From NCBI RefSeq assembly GCF_000764305.2, contig NW_025932998.1, positions 70,188 to 134,187 on the forward strand: 64,000 nucleotides of DNA. The letters are read 5' to 3'. This document shows positions 33,901 to 39,965 of the stretch, piece by piece (the stretch's first letter is position 1; each line of letters starts with the position of its first letter). The DNA is from Hyalella azteca. Taxonomy: Eukaryota; Arthropoda; Malacostraca; Amphipoda; Hyalellidae. The translations under genes were made by a program, and so were the position numbers. The notes beneath the pieces were generated by a model. The model did no database searches. It saw only the letters and a program-made list of their open reading frames with translations, and had not been told where the DNA came from.

Positions 33901-35295
33901 ATAACATTTGGTTAATGGCGCCTTGCACGCCTTATTCCAACTAAAGGCGACTTCATTTGTGATGTAAGTTTGCTCATTAATATCGTTCCTTGCGTTAGAT
34001 CTGTGCGCCTCTGCACGCGTTCTGCTCAGTGCTGTGGCTGCAGGACGCAGCGTCGCTGCGAGAAGCGCTGCCGCCCGCTGTCTCTGCAGCTGCACATGCC
34101 ATCCAGCGCTGGCCACAGTCTGCCTTGGTGACTTGGCCATTCCCAGAAAATGTCCTCAGAATATTATTAGTAACAATTTATGCAAAATTCCTGAAACTAT
34201 AGTTGCCTATGGCATCTATGAGAACGGCTTAAAGATACTACTTAGGCCAGCCAATGTTAGTAGCCATACCAAACGACATGTCTATACTATATACGCAAGA
34301 CGATAAATGAAAACAATATACTCAGTGAAAGTGGCGCAATAGAAATAAATTAAAAATTCTCATCTCTCAGGAAGTTCATAATTTAGTGTGTAAAATTAAA
34401 CGAGAAATGTTAAAAATTAGTTTTAACGAATTCATGAGCCGGCCTGATAACTAGCCATATTTTGGCTTATAGAGAACATCGATAACTTAGGATCAACGCA
34501 TAAAATGCCGATGTTTTACATGAAACTGTGCGCAATTAACTATAACTTAATTAACATACTAACGAAGAAGTTAGGTTGAAGCTCCAATGCCATTATTTCA
34601 GCAACCCTACCCTCTCCCACGCAGGCGGTTGCCGGAGACGAGATGGTGCTGAACGGAATGCTGGTGGTGGTGTCGTTGTTTCACGCTGTGCTGTGGCTCT
34701 GGAAAAGTTTCGGTCCGTGGGAAGGAATCAAACCGGAGCTGAGAATCACAGACATACAATTGGTGCTCAAAGTTCTAAAGGTGAGCGGATCGGCATTCAA
34801 GAGTCAACGAAATCATCGTGTTGGTGCATCTTGAAAATATGTGATTTCATGTACAAAGTTATTCATTGAAAGCTTTGCGAGAATTCTATGCTGTACGCCT
34901 GATGTAGCCTTTTTACTGGTAATTTTTTTACAATTTGGAGCTAAAAATATAATTGTATTACACATTTTCAGACGCCGAACTCGATAAATCGACTTCTACT
35001 TGTGAGTGAGCTACAAGAGAAGTTCTTCGAAGTGTACCTAGCAAAGCTCGCAGATGAACGCGATCAACGATTGCTGCGGATTTTATCTACTGAACTCCTG
35101 AAGGAAATAATGCTTTTAAAACACTCCAAGGATGGTCAGATGCATGAGAAAGAAAACGATAGCAGACTCGCATATTTGCCAGTTGGCTGCAATTACAAGG
35201 AATTTATCTCTAAGGTGATCCACACTTTTAGAACTCTGAGATGCAATGTATTCGAATCCATCGACGAGCTAAAAGAAATACGGTTAGCCGAGTGA
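2..35295 (+). CDS. Divergent dynein heavy chain-like protein (pseudo-motor), 5'-partial multi-exon gene
   Basis: About 60 exons encode some 3,780 residues collinear with dynein heavy chains: tail, linker, six AAA modules and stalk. Exon phases chain correctly at almost every junction, so the gene looks intact rather than a pseudogene. Recognisable family landmarks include a RHW motif in the linker, RKCF, LWLHE before AAA4, the stalk/MTBD block, the GLPQD motif of AAA5 and an FHAV motif near the C-terminus. Known family: dyneins are microtubule motors powered mainly by ATP hydrolysis at AAA1. Here the AAA1 Walker A and B are gone, AAA3 has lost its Walker lysine, and the protein ends without the usual C-terminal domain. 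It may be the DNHD1-type divergent dynein (inference) or a lineage-specific decayed axonemal chain. The N-terminus lies left of the window. The stop is TGA at 35,293-35,295. A poly-A signal candidate lies at 35,851. Domain blocks with exon coordinates are listed separately. Confidence 0.85.
44..121 (+). repeat. 27-bp tandem array, 3 copies, spanning an exon end and its splice donor
   Basis: The unit starts at 44, 71 and 98. It contains the last 18 nt of the exon (EAFYTL) plus GTCAGTAGC of the intron, so three identical donors lie at 62, 89 and 116. The unit is 9 codons long, so using any of the three donors keeps the frame. Confidence 0.9.
1186..1520 (+). repeat. 80-bp tandem array (about 4 copies) spanning an exon end and its splice donor
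   Basis: The shared core TCCAACACATGGGTGAGAAC recurs at 1191, 1271, 1351 and 1431, with a truncated start at 1511, giving a period of 80 bp. The copies carry the last roughly 15 nt of exon 1026-1202, the donor GTGAGAAC and about 60 bp of intron. Because 80 is not a multiple of three, downstream donors would shift frame. Confidence 0.92.
3500..3660 (+). repeat. Dispersed repeat, copy A, with 12-bp inverted repeat and GTCC/GTCT microsatellite
   Basis: AGCGCATTTTCT at about 3502 is answered by AGAAAATGCGCT at about 3608. Between them lies a (GTCC/GTCT)n tract. After them comes a small hairpin (ACTCACTACAGTGAGT) and a TGAGTTATATTTTT end. The same arrangement recurs at 44,958-45,100, so this is an interspersed, probably MITE-like family sitting in a dynein-gene intron. 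Confidence 0.75.
4259..13633 (+). CDS. Dynein-like gene: linker (DHC N2-like) exons
   Basis: Exons: 4259-4363, 4798-4941, 5236-5355, 5843-5976, 6371-6486, 6712-6871, 7095-7247, 8645-8757, 9252-9316, 9511-9591, 10449-10627, 10848-11109, 11448-11585, 11930-12028, 12460-12561, about 12930-13204 and 13480-13633. Visible linker signatures are ISWPANIRP, the RPRHWALLNE motif (RHW of the family), SNWRRDLKEIQAVLEGW, KLEKCWSSI, the block RLHLLTDEELEHLI with LVRKCFPSV and SSGERLSF, WLLEV, and VLWGACRAWW. HEWRSQL and LPYGWTCNG immediately precede AAA1, as in ordinary dyneins (FEWLSQLR and YGYEYLG). The linker swings across the AAA ring during the power stroke, and its good preservation contrasts with the broken ATP sites that follow. 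The 5' end of exon 12930 was chosen by phase only. Confidence 0.85.
7380..7790 (+). repeat. Degenerate tandem array, about 76-bp unit
   Basis: TTTTCGGTCATGTCGACATTTG recurs in variant form at about 7531, 7607, 7681 and 7758, interleaved with a GAAATTGAATGTTTTCGGTC half-unit. The array lies inside the large intron 7248-8644 of the dynein-like gene, far from any splice site. No coding potential is seen. Confidence 0.8.
9800..10140 (+). repeat. Direct duplication of about 130 bp, two diverged copies
   Basis: Both copies share TTATTCTGTCAATTGA, CATGCATTGTCTCCAACTT, CAGATCGATTGGAC and GTGTGTTAAAT in the same order, about 180 bp apart (9839-9953 and 10,010-10,130). This is a probable remnant of a mobile or satellite family within an intron of the dynein-like gene. 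Confidence 0.75.
14604..16507 (+). CDS. Dynein-like gene: degenerate AAA1 module
   Basis: Exons: 14604-14741, 15254-15394, 15609-15752 and 16321-16507. With the donor at 14,742 the module aligns without gaps to a normal AAA1. At the P-loop position, where dyneins have GPAGTGKT, it reads LTSTPCVT. At Walker B, where dyneins have CFDEFNRI, it reads LLKDLHLL. At the sensor segment, where dyneins have MNPGYAGR, it reads TTSVDKLR. The scaffold stays alignable, for example LGLQTLVVQCYPDLSFKALR against the family's ALAVQCVVFNCSDGLDYxALG pattern. AAA1 is the main ATPase of every active dynein, so this protein should not hydrolyse ATP there (inference from family knowledge). The ring fold is probably kept, and the uninterrupted frame argues against a pseudogene. 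Confidence 0.75.
14730..15012 (+). repeat. 45/46-bp tandem array (about 6 copies) spanning an exon end and its splice donor
   Basis: GATGCATTTGATGTA recurs at 14,730, 14,775, 14,821 and 14,867, then degrades at about 14,913 and 14,983. The first copy contains the last 12 nt of the AAA1 P-loop exon (encoding DAFD) plus the donor GTAAAC. Later copies have GTATAAC or GTACAAC instead. Confidence 0.9.
16690..19774 (+). CDS. Dynein-like gene: AAA2 module
   Basis: Exons: 16690-16931, 17280-17411, 18055-18194, 18679-18844, 18993 to about 19235, and 19545-19774. The join 16931/17280 gives LVEVCLEKGLYL, matching the segment before the AAA2 P-loop in normal dyneins. The P-loop reads GGPATGKKT. The glycines and the lysine remain, but the Ser/Thr after that lysine is Lys. 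The Walker B-like strand is YLVLDGALH, where the family has IVFDGPVD. IVRPHDSCKIIF and APAGVLAACQVISI match the AAA2 C-terminal half. A Ser-rich insertion of about 75 residues (19,080-19,660) separates this from WLLPPVIAFV, a conserved helix start. The donor near 19,235 is weak and chosen by phase; a neighbouring GT could be used instead. Confidence 0.75.
17575..17720. repeat. ATT/AAT trinucleotide microsatellite pair with a GC-rich insert
   Basis: (ATT)n on the left and (AAT)n on the right form an inverted, hairpin-capable tract. Between them, 17,618-17,640 matches 21 of 23 bases of the AAA2 exon at 18,741-18,763 of the same gene. Confidence 0.8.
19998..23658 (+). CDS. Dynein-like gene: AAA3 module with Lys-to-Trp P-loop
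   Basis: Exons: 19998-20191, 20603-20643 (a 41-nt micro-exon), 20829-20989, 21234-21414, 21839-21969, 22347-22533, 23000-23208 and 23502-23658. The P-loop context RAGRPVLVMG leads into GMKGSGWR, where normal AAA3 has GETGTGKS. The invariant lysine is therefore Trp and the following Ser/Thr is Arg. The Walker B-like strand is RTLLVYLEEL, against the family VVFIDDLNMP. LWLHEVCREYEDGL at 23,502 onward matches the conserved LWRHE..R...DRL motif between AAA3 and AAA4. AAA3 is a regulatory ATP site in active dyneins; here it should not bind nucleotide in the usual way (inference). Confidence 0.78.
23889..24699 (+). CDS. Dynein-like gene: AAA4 module
   Basis: A single long exon (start 23889 chosen by phase; donor GTACAG at 24,700). 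The P-loop reads GDRGSGRRPLTRLAA. Axonemal dyneins have GVGGSGRQSLTRLAA, so the glycine frame and the Arg are kept while the Ser after it is Pro. The Walker B-like strand TVFYLGSEVL lacks the usual acidic pair. IVLATSVTDE joins across the intron to LLGYPSLYNCF, matching the family's VVLCMSPVG and MFPSLVNCCTIDW. The GSGR form resembles axonemal rather than cytoplasmic dyneins. An insertion rich in Asn (about 24,290-24,390) lengthens the module. Confidence 0.8.
24915..26837 (+). CDS. Dynein-like gene: stalk coiled coil and microtubule-binding domain
   Basis: Exons: 24915-25900 (986 nt, the longest of the gene), 26148-26364 and 26702-26837. The exon opens with the end of AAA4 (YPSLYNCF, ISEWSEDELLELG). 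It then gives CC1 (heptad-rich, from LGPEITKIIADVQQKS through ELQTEEQASRVL), the microtubule-binding region (PGFLQQVQELDPDS, DFDPSYMSKLSPLAEVL, CRWVRAVVHY) and CC2 (EMAPRREALLSVQEKM onward). The next exon gives LTGRSVIAAAAFQHLG, which matches the family's GDVLLAAAFLSYLG at the start of AAA5. This is the best-conserved part of the protein, which suggests that microtubule binding is under selection although ATP hydrolysis is not (inference). Confidence 0.88.
27114..28767 (+). CDS. Dynein-like gene: AAA5 module
   Basis: Exons: 27114-27290, 27564-27958, 28165-28360 and 28608-28767. VWHLHGLPQDHVAEESAV matches the universal AAA5 signature (W..GLPsD..S.EN.). RPVLVLDPLGLAWRWL corresponds to RWPLMIDPQGQANKWI; the Gln pair is lost but the frame of the motif is clear. 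GKTLLLHMK replaces the family's GKPVLLENV. A lysine- and asparagine-rich insertion of about 60 residues (27,680-27,840) is unusual. The join 28360/28608 gives VWSERRDLDD, matching the VKKERPDLEE region, followed by LLKQKEDILLDEEQL. The last exon runs without a stop into a 33-bp tandem array. Confidence 0.83.
28762..28917 (+). repeat. 33-bp tandem array (5 copies) spanning an exon end and its splice donor
   Basis: The unit begins GCTCAGGTGACC, where GCTCAG is the last two codons of exon 28608-28767 and GTGACC the donor. Starts are at 28,762, 28,795, 28,828, 28,861 and 28,894. At 11 codons the unit preserves frame, and the exon frame stays open through the whole array (repeat peptide AQVTTSCFIST). 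Confidence 0.95.
29017..35295 (+). CDS. Dynein-like gene: AAA6 module and truncated C-terminus
   Basis: Exons: 29017-29243, 29651-29788, 30414-30654, 31015-31180, 32138-32310, 32536-32787, 32993-33150, 33536-33605, 33999-34127, 34625-34780 and 34972-35295. Landmarks are LPRPWSQLQPIKKFLLVL (family LP..W..L..FQKLLLLR), LKATLTRCMQRGKFLALQDVH (family A...G.WVLLQNCHL), FRFRVAL, and MLVVVSLFHAVLWLWKSFGP (family LCFFHAVV.ERRKFGPLG). Exons 30414 and 31015 carry a hydrophilic insertion (PENPGSSSETQDSSSKK). The final exon ends at a TGA just after the block equivalent to the end of AAA6. The C-terminal domain of about 300 residues seen in axonemal dyneins is absent, and no further exon is visible before the convergent zinc-finger gene. 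A donor at AAG|GTGATC (about 35,214) might extend the protein, but I find no partner exon. Confidence 0.8.
29818..30115 (+). repeat. 30-bp tandem array (about 9-10 copies) just after an exon donor
   Basis: The unit is GATTATACAGGTGATAACAA followed by CTACGTGCGT. It starts about 30 bp after the donor at 29,789. Each copy carries a donor-like CAGGTGATAA. The exon frame runs open through the array as a 10-residue repeat (DYTGDNNYVR) up to a stop at about 30,146; the opposite strand is open too. Copies decay toward the 3' end. Confidence 0.93.
31229..31834 (+). mobile_element. Decayed, internally deleted Tc1-like transposon in a dynein-gene intron
   Basis: The 5' end (31,229-31,255) begins AGGGGTTGGACAAAATAACG. 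The 3' end (31,807-31,834), read in reverse, begins AGGGGTTAAACTTAATAAGT, so imperfect terminal inverted repeats bracket about 606 bp. The inside encodes the C-terminal end of a Tc1-type transposase on the plus strand. A DNDNVPIHTA-like segment, then EHLIWPPQSPDLNIIEHLL and IPRRIEAVISAKAEA, are visible but broken by frameshifts and a TAA. The N-terminal half of the transposase is missing, so the copy is dead. It lies in the intron 31,181-32,137. Confidence 0.85.
31430..31783 (+). pseudogene. Tc1-like transposase C-terminal fragment
   Basis: The fragment retains the WPPQSPDLNIIEH block, the family's third catalytic-acid region. It is followed by a diverged linker and an FETFHNLVE, stop, IPRRIEAVISAKAEATPC tail. 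At least one frameshift (near 31,520) and one in-frame stop (near 31,723) interrupt it. It is a fossil of a DD34E-type enzyme and not functional. Confidence 0.82.
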
Positions 35296-36473
35296 AGACA
35301 TCGAATACGCGAACGTAAAATTAAGCGACTTTGAATAATGTGCAGAGCAATTTGTATCCAGAAGTCTCGAAGAGCATAATACAGAGGCAGTAAAGATCAG
35401 CATGCTTAGACACCCGAGGTAATTTTCATGCTATGTTATAGACGCTGAGGTTGCAATAGTATTTAAACAGACATGCAAGACACAGAGTTGACAGTTTTAA
35501 TGTCACTAGAACAAGAGCTCTTCATGGAGCTGTAGCAATACGTTGTAAACTAACCAAGAATCTGTAGGCAACCGGAAAGTCTTTGGAACGTGGTACTCAC
35601 TGTAGGACTACGTTGCCCTGATGGTCCCTAAAAGAACGATTGTGTAGCCGTTCTCTAATCTTGTGGTTTAGCACTATGCATTTCCTCATAGGATTAATGA
35701 AACAAGCAGAAATCTTGTAACAATCATTTTATTGTTCTAGCAAATTAATCGCTGCGAATCATACAAGAAGAGTACTCGCTAATTCTAACCAAACGGATCT
35801 TTCAGACAAGCAGAACTCCTATAATGCTTAATTTATGCTTTGACACGCACAATAAATGTAGTTCATTTCCCACCTTGTTTTACAAAACCTTGGTCAACGC
35901 ACGTTCACTAGAGAAACTGACTACATAGCAAACCTCACTCGCAGAAAATGTAAGGAATAAATTTATATGTAAATAATCGTTATTTACCAATGACAACATT
36001 AACGAAACCATTTTACTCTCAAGCAAACATCCGAAAAATTCGACGGAAAGCGTTGTAACCTGGAAAAATGGCGATAAATTCCACTGACAACGGCATTTAA
36101 AGCGATAACCACAACAGAGAAAAAAACACGAAAATTAATACGGAAGAATAAAATAAGTCAGAACAGGGTAGCCAATCAACCCTTACACCGAACTAGTGAA
36201 ACATCAGGTAAACCCTGTAAGTAATCTTCTTACTAATCGTTGCGATAAAATAGATCGGCGACGGTAAACCCGAATAGTGACAGCGTAGCAAATATTCGAT
36301 ACTATACCTCATATTCAAACATTAGGTTCGAATGAAAATACAATAAAAAATAACGGAAAAATTATTGTTAAATAAAGCAAAATGGCATATACAGGAAATT
36401 GCCAAAACTAAATTTTCATTGTAGACAAAAATTCATTCATTAAGGCCAAATTGAGCCAGATCGCCAATCTGGC
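35296..36473. other. Convergent intergenic region between the dynein-like and zinc-finger genes
   Basis: About 1.2 kb holding both 3' ends. Plus-strand AATAAA occurs at 35,851 (candidate for the dynein-like gene). On the minus strand an AATAAA (plus-strand TTTATT near 35,728) could serve the zinc-finger gene, which would make the transcripts overlap. No convincing exon for a dynein C-terminal domain is seen here. Confidence 0.6.
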
Positions 36474-38510
36474 TTAGTTGCCACCAGACGTGGAATCAGG
36501 GCTCTGAGCGCGTTTAATTTTCAAAGATTTCAGCGTTTTCTTTTGTTTTATCTGTAAATTGTTGGAGTGAGGAGAATCAGTTTTATTACACATATAATTG
36601 GCTACTGAAGAACTTTTAGAACGATGGATCGAGTCTTTGACACGTGGAATCCTGGCAGCGATAGCTACCGACTCCTTTAGCAATTCGAGAGGCACGTTGA
36701 ACTCGCTGATTGGTAGATCACGCATCTGGCCTGTTAAGCTAAGGCTTGAAGATTTCATTGTCGATTCGATTTTCAGGTCCAATACAGAGCTTGAGAAGAC
36801 TTCACCCAAGGAATTTTTACCATCGGCTACGCCACGAGATTCGTAAGAAATGCCGTCGGACGGTGATGACAAATCACTTCTATTACACTGTGCATAGTTC
36901 TCTAACTTCTCTTCTTTTTTCTCTGGCATTTTACCCTTTGTTTGACAATTTTTGATTGGATCCAAATCTAGGATTTGACTCTCGTCCAAAAGCTTTTCGA
37001 GATCGTCTAGAGACTCTTCCAGATTTGCACTGATATCAAGAAATGAAGATCCAAGATCGTCGTCATCGGCACATTTGTCACTATTTTCATCATCTCCAAT
37101 AGCAAATGCCTCTTCTTTCATTTTAGGAATTCCGAATGATTTTTCAACAACAGTTCTTTCCGAAAAATGTGTACCTTCGTCGCTTGTGCTCGCGGCTAAC
37201 AGTTCCGCTTCGACTGGAATTTTTGTTCGATTTTTCTTCATGTCCGAAAGCATTATTTTCATTTTAAATACATCGAAAACGTTGTGCTTATGAACATCTG
37301 ATGCAAACATGTGACAGCGCGTCATATGCCTGGAGAATCGTTCTTGGGACCGACTGCTGAAAGGACAAAACATGCACTCCATTACAACGTTGATAGACTT
37401 GCGGTGATCGCGTTGTTGATGAGCTATCACCTGTGATTCTTCGGGAAACGTGCTCAAACATGTGGCGCATAAATAGCGGTTATCTAAATCAAGATGATTG
37501 TCGATGTGGGCTTTGCGGCATTCAGAGTCAACGATGAACATGTGACAAATTGGGCAGAAAACATCCTCGTTCTTATGTTCATTAAAATGTGATAGGAGGC
37601 TGCGCTGAGAACTACACTGTTTTTGACAAAATTCACAAGTTAGCTTTCGAGCTCTCATCTCCCTATACTCAGGAGTGCTGTATAATCTTCTATTCATGAC
37701 AGAATATGTTGTCCTCTTTTTGGTTGAAACAGAGCTAGACAACTGCTTTTGTTCACTTGTTAATTCAGATTCATTAGGATCCGATTCAGATTTATTTGGA
37801 AAACACTCCAATTTAGAACTTGTCTTGTCAAGAACTATACCCGAGTCGTTGCTGGAAAGCTTACCTTGGTCTATCCCCCCTTCGCCCATAAGAGTAGTAA
37901 GGGGTCCCTCCTCAGTTTCAATGACATCTTCATTCGGGGCTTCGTTTGGCGCAATATCTTTCAGCTCAACTGAGCTACCCTCATCCACTTGAATCAAGTT
38001 CGATCTAATGCAATTAACATACATTGAAACATCTGCGCCAAAATCTTCCGTATGTTTGCCAATGATATGGTTGGCCATGGAAGGCTTGTCCACAGTACGG
38101 AAGCTGCAAACAGGGCAAGTGAATGGACGCTCCTTGGTATGAACTCTCTTGACATGTCTCTGGAGGCCACCTTTCACCTTGCAGGCGTAGTTGCATAGAG
38201 TACATTTGTAGGATTTACCATTCATCATTTGTCTATGTTGACGTTTATGGGCAAAATGCTTAACGATATTCGTCGTTTCAAAGTCGCACAACGAACACTC
38301 GTACTTGACTGTTGGTTTCGCCGACTTCTTCTCACTTGAAGTTTTGGTTTTCTTGCATTGCGCTTTTCGGGATTTTGGCCCATTCTTACTAGCTATACAT
38401 GACGACGTGGTCTGCACTTCAATCCCTTCAACGATCGGGATAGATGGAGCAATAGTCTCGCGCTCTTCGGTTTCGTGACCCATTCCGCTCCCGTCTTCTG
38501 AATCAGACAT
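36474..38510 (-). CDS. C2H2 zinc-finger protein with seven fingers (678 aa)
   Basis: A single coding exon on the minus strand. I chose the ATG at 38,510 (MSDSEDGSG). The frame is open further upstream, but a splice acceptor (TTTTTCAG) ends at 38,542, so the extra residues would be 5' UTR and intron. Fingers lie at about residues 72-92, 103-124, 132-153, 292-312, 319-339, 348-369 and 379-400, as two clusters of three and four. The link between fingers two and three is a Krüppel-type HTKERPF. The N-terminus is acidic then basic (SRKAQCKKTK and SEKKSAK). The C-terminal 280 residues are acidic and Ser-rich without fingers. It is probably a nuclear DNA-binding regulator, but I cannot assign an ortholog. 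The cluster layout resembles REST-like or CTCF-like multi-finger proteins only in a general way. Confidence 0.9.
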   Translation of the reverse strand: MSDSEDGSGMGHETEERETIAPSIPIVEGIEVQTTSSCIASKNGPKSRKAQCKKTKTSSEKKSAKPTVKYECSLCDFETTNIVKHFAHKRQHRQMMNGKSYKCTLCNYACKVKGGLQRHVKRVHTKERPFTCPVCSFRTVDKPSMANHIIGKHTEDFGADVSMYVNCIRSNLIQVDEGSSVELKDIAPNEAPNEDVIETEEGPLTTLMGEGGIDQGKLSSNDSGIVLDKTSSKLECFPNKSESDPNESELTSEQKQLSSSVSTKKRTTYSVMNRRLYSTPEYREMRARKLTCEFCQKQCSSQRSLLSHFNEHKNEDVFCPICHMFIVDSECRKAHIDNHLDLDNRYLCATCLSTFPEESQVIAHQQRDHRKSINVVMECMFCPFSSRSQERFSRHMTRCHMFASDVHKHNVFDVFKMKIMLSDMKKNRTKIPVEAELLAASTSDEGTHFSERTVVEKSFGIPKMKEEAFAIGDDENSDKCADDDDLGSSFLDISANLEESLDDLEKLLDESQILDLDPIKNCQTKGKMPEKKEEKLENYAQCNRSDLSSPSDGISYESRGVADGKNSLGEVFSSSVLDLKIESTMKSSSLSLTGQMRDLPISEFNVPLELLKESVAIAARIPRVKDSIHRSKSSSVANYMCNKTDSPHSNNLQIKQKKTLKSLKIKRAQSPDSTSGGN

Positions 38511-38541
38511 TCTGATAGCAGGGAACTTCGCACAGTCGAGT
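38511..38541 (-). other. 5' UTR segment of the zinc-finger gene and upstream splice acceptor
   Basis: On the minus strand, TTTTTCAG precedes ACTCGACTGTGCG, then the ATG follows after about 31 nt. A non-coding first exon therefore probably lies upstream, somewhere between 38.6 and 39.6 kb; I could not place it. Confidence 0.6.
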
Positions 38542-39102
38542 CTGAAAAACAATGAATCATGGTGAGCTCACAAGAGATGTAACGCTAATTGAAAGGAAAG
38601 GATGTTGGCATAACCATAATTCGTTTATTAAAGATCTGGCTACGCGAAAATTTATCACTAACTTGCACATCGGGAGTTAATCCAAAAATCATAAGGACTT
38701 GATAGCCGATAGGTAGTAGGCTAATACAATTACCAGCCGGTTGCTAACGTCTTAGTCTGACTATGATCACTTTTTCAATTGAACAAAAAGTCGACTTATT
38801 ACAATTTTGGAGCATCTGTGATGAAAATAGCGCATCCTGGAATTTTTATTATTGTAGCTATATTTGAAAATTATTCACTGATTTTTATCATTACTGTAAG
38901 ACGCAGGGCGATTATCTCGATCGGACTGGCTGGTAAAGATGTGTCGACTGTCGACAAATAATTAAATACTAGTATGTCTACACAGTACACATCTGAGTCT
39001 GAAAATAGAGTAAACTAATGCTGGCTACGATTTGATATATCAAACATTAACTACGTAGTAGCTACGTAGTGCATATCAACCAACAACGCAACAAGTCACA
39101 AG

Positions 39103-39390
39103 GGTATTATTGCAGATTAACTACATCCAAAAAAAAGGGTGTTTTTTTTTTTAATTATATGTTTTTTGGGGTGTAGATTACGAATCTGAAATCCATTTTT
39201 GGCGGTCGGCATCGGAAAACCGATTTTTACGTGTGATCTCTCGATGTGGCAATGTATCTCGGAAAAAAATCGGTTTTCCGATGCCGACCGCCAAAAATGG
39301 ATTTCAGATTCGTAATCTACACCCCAAAAAACATATAATTCAAAAAAAAAACACCCTTTTTTTTGGATGTAGTTAATCTGCAATAATACC
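39103..39390. mobile_element. 288-bp foldback MITE with 9-bp target-site duplication
   Basis: The left arm (39,103 to about 39,228) and right arm (about 39,264-39,390) are near-perfect inverted repeats of about 126 bp, starting GGTATTATTGCAGATTAACT. They are separated by a roughly 35-bp loop. The sequence AGTCACAAG flanks the element directly on both sides (39,094-39,102 and 39,391-39,399). Long terminal inverted repeats with a 9-bp duplication fit the Mutator-like (MULE) superfamily. The near identity of the arms suggests a young insertion. It lies between the zinc-finger gene and the divergent candidate gene. Confidence 0.9.
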
Positions 39391-39965
39391 AGTCACAAGT
39401 GCACATGCTGACTGCAAAACAGAGTAACAGCAAGATATAGTTCTACACATAGGGCTAACCGTTTGTAACATTTTACATACCAATACTTGCCACGTCACAG
39501 ACGAGTCAACGTCGAGACTGAAACAAGTGGGCCTTGAGGTTGACGAGCCCGCTGAGGATTCGACGAACGAATCCGTATCATTCGTCCGTCACACTTGTTT
39601 AAAAAGCTCTCAAAATAATCTTCCTTTCCTTAATTCATTTCAGTTGCGTCATCTTCAATTTAACCACATCGACAGCACATGGACAGCAGCTACGTCAAAT
39701 AATTTCCCACATAACGGAACATACTGCTAGCAGGATTAGCAGACTAAGTATATAACACCACCAAGTACCAAAATTGTAGATCTTGCCATCACAATCTTTT
39801 CAGTTGTAAGTGTTGCCACCTGAATAATTGACCTTGATTGACGTCTGAAAATTATTTGAATACAATTTCAGAACAACGTTGCTCAATTGCAATTTTTATG
39901 AACCAAGAAATAAAAGAAAGTTAATTGAAGGGATTTTTCAGGGAATTAACTAATATTCAAACACT

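Noticed and set aside
36598..37992. Plus-strand ORFs opposite the zinc-finger exon
   Set aside because: Shadows of the minus-strand coding sequence; no family match.
38511..38552. Upstream extension of the zinc-finger ORF (MFFRLDC...)
   Set aside because: Begins at a non-ATG codon inside a splice acceptor; the ATG at 38,510 is a better start.
39117..39383. 88-aa minus-strand ORF
   Set aside because: It lies wholly inside the foldback element and follows from its inverted-repeat symmetry.
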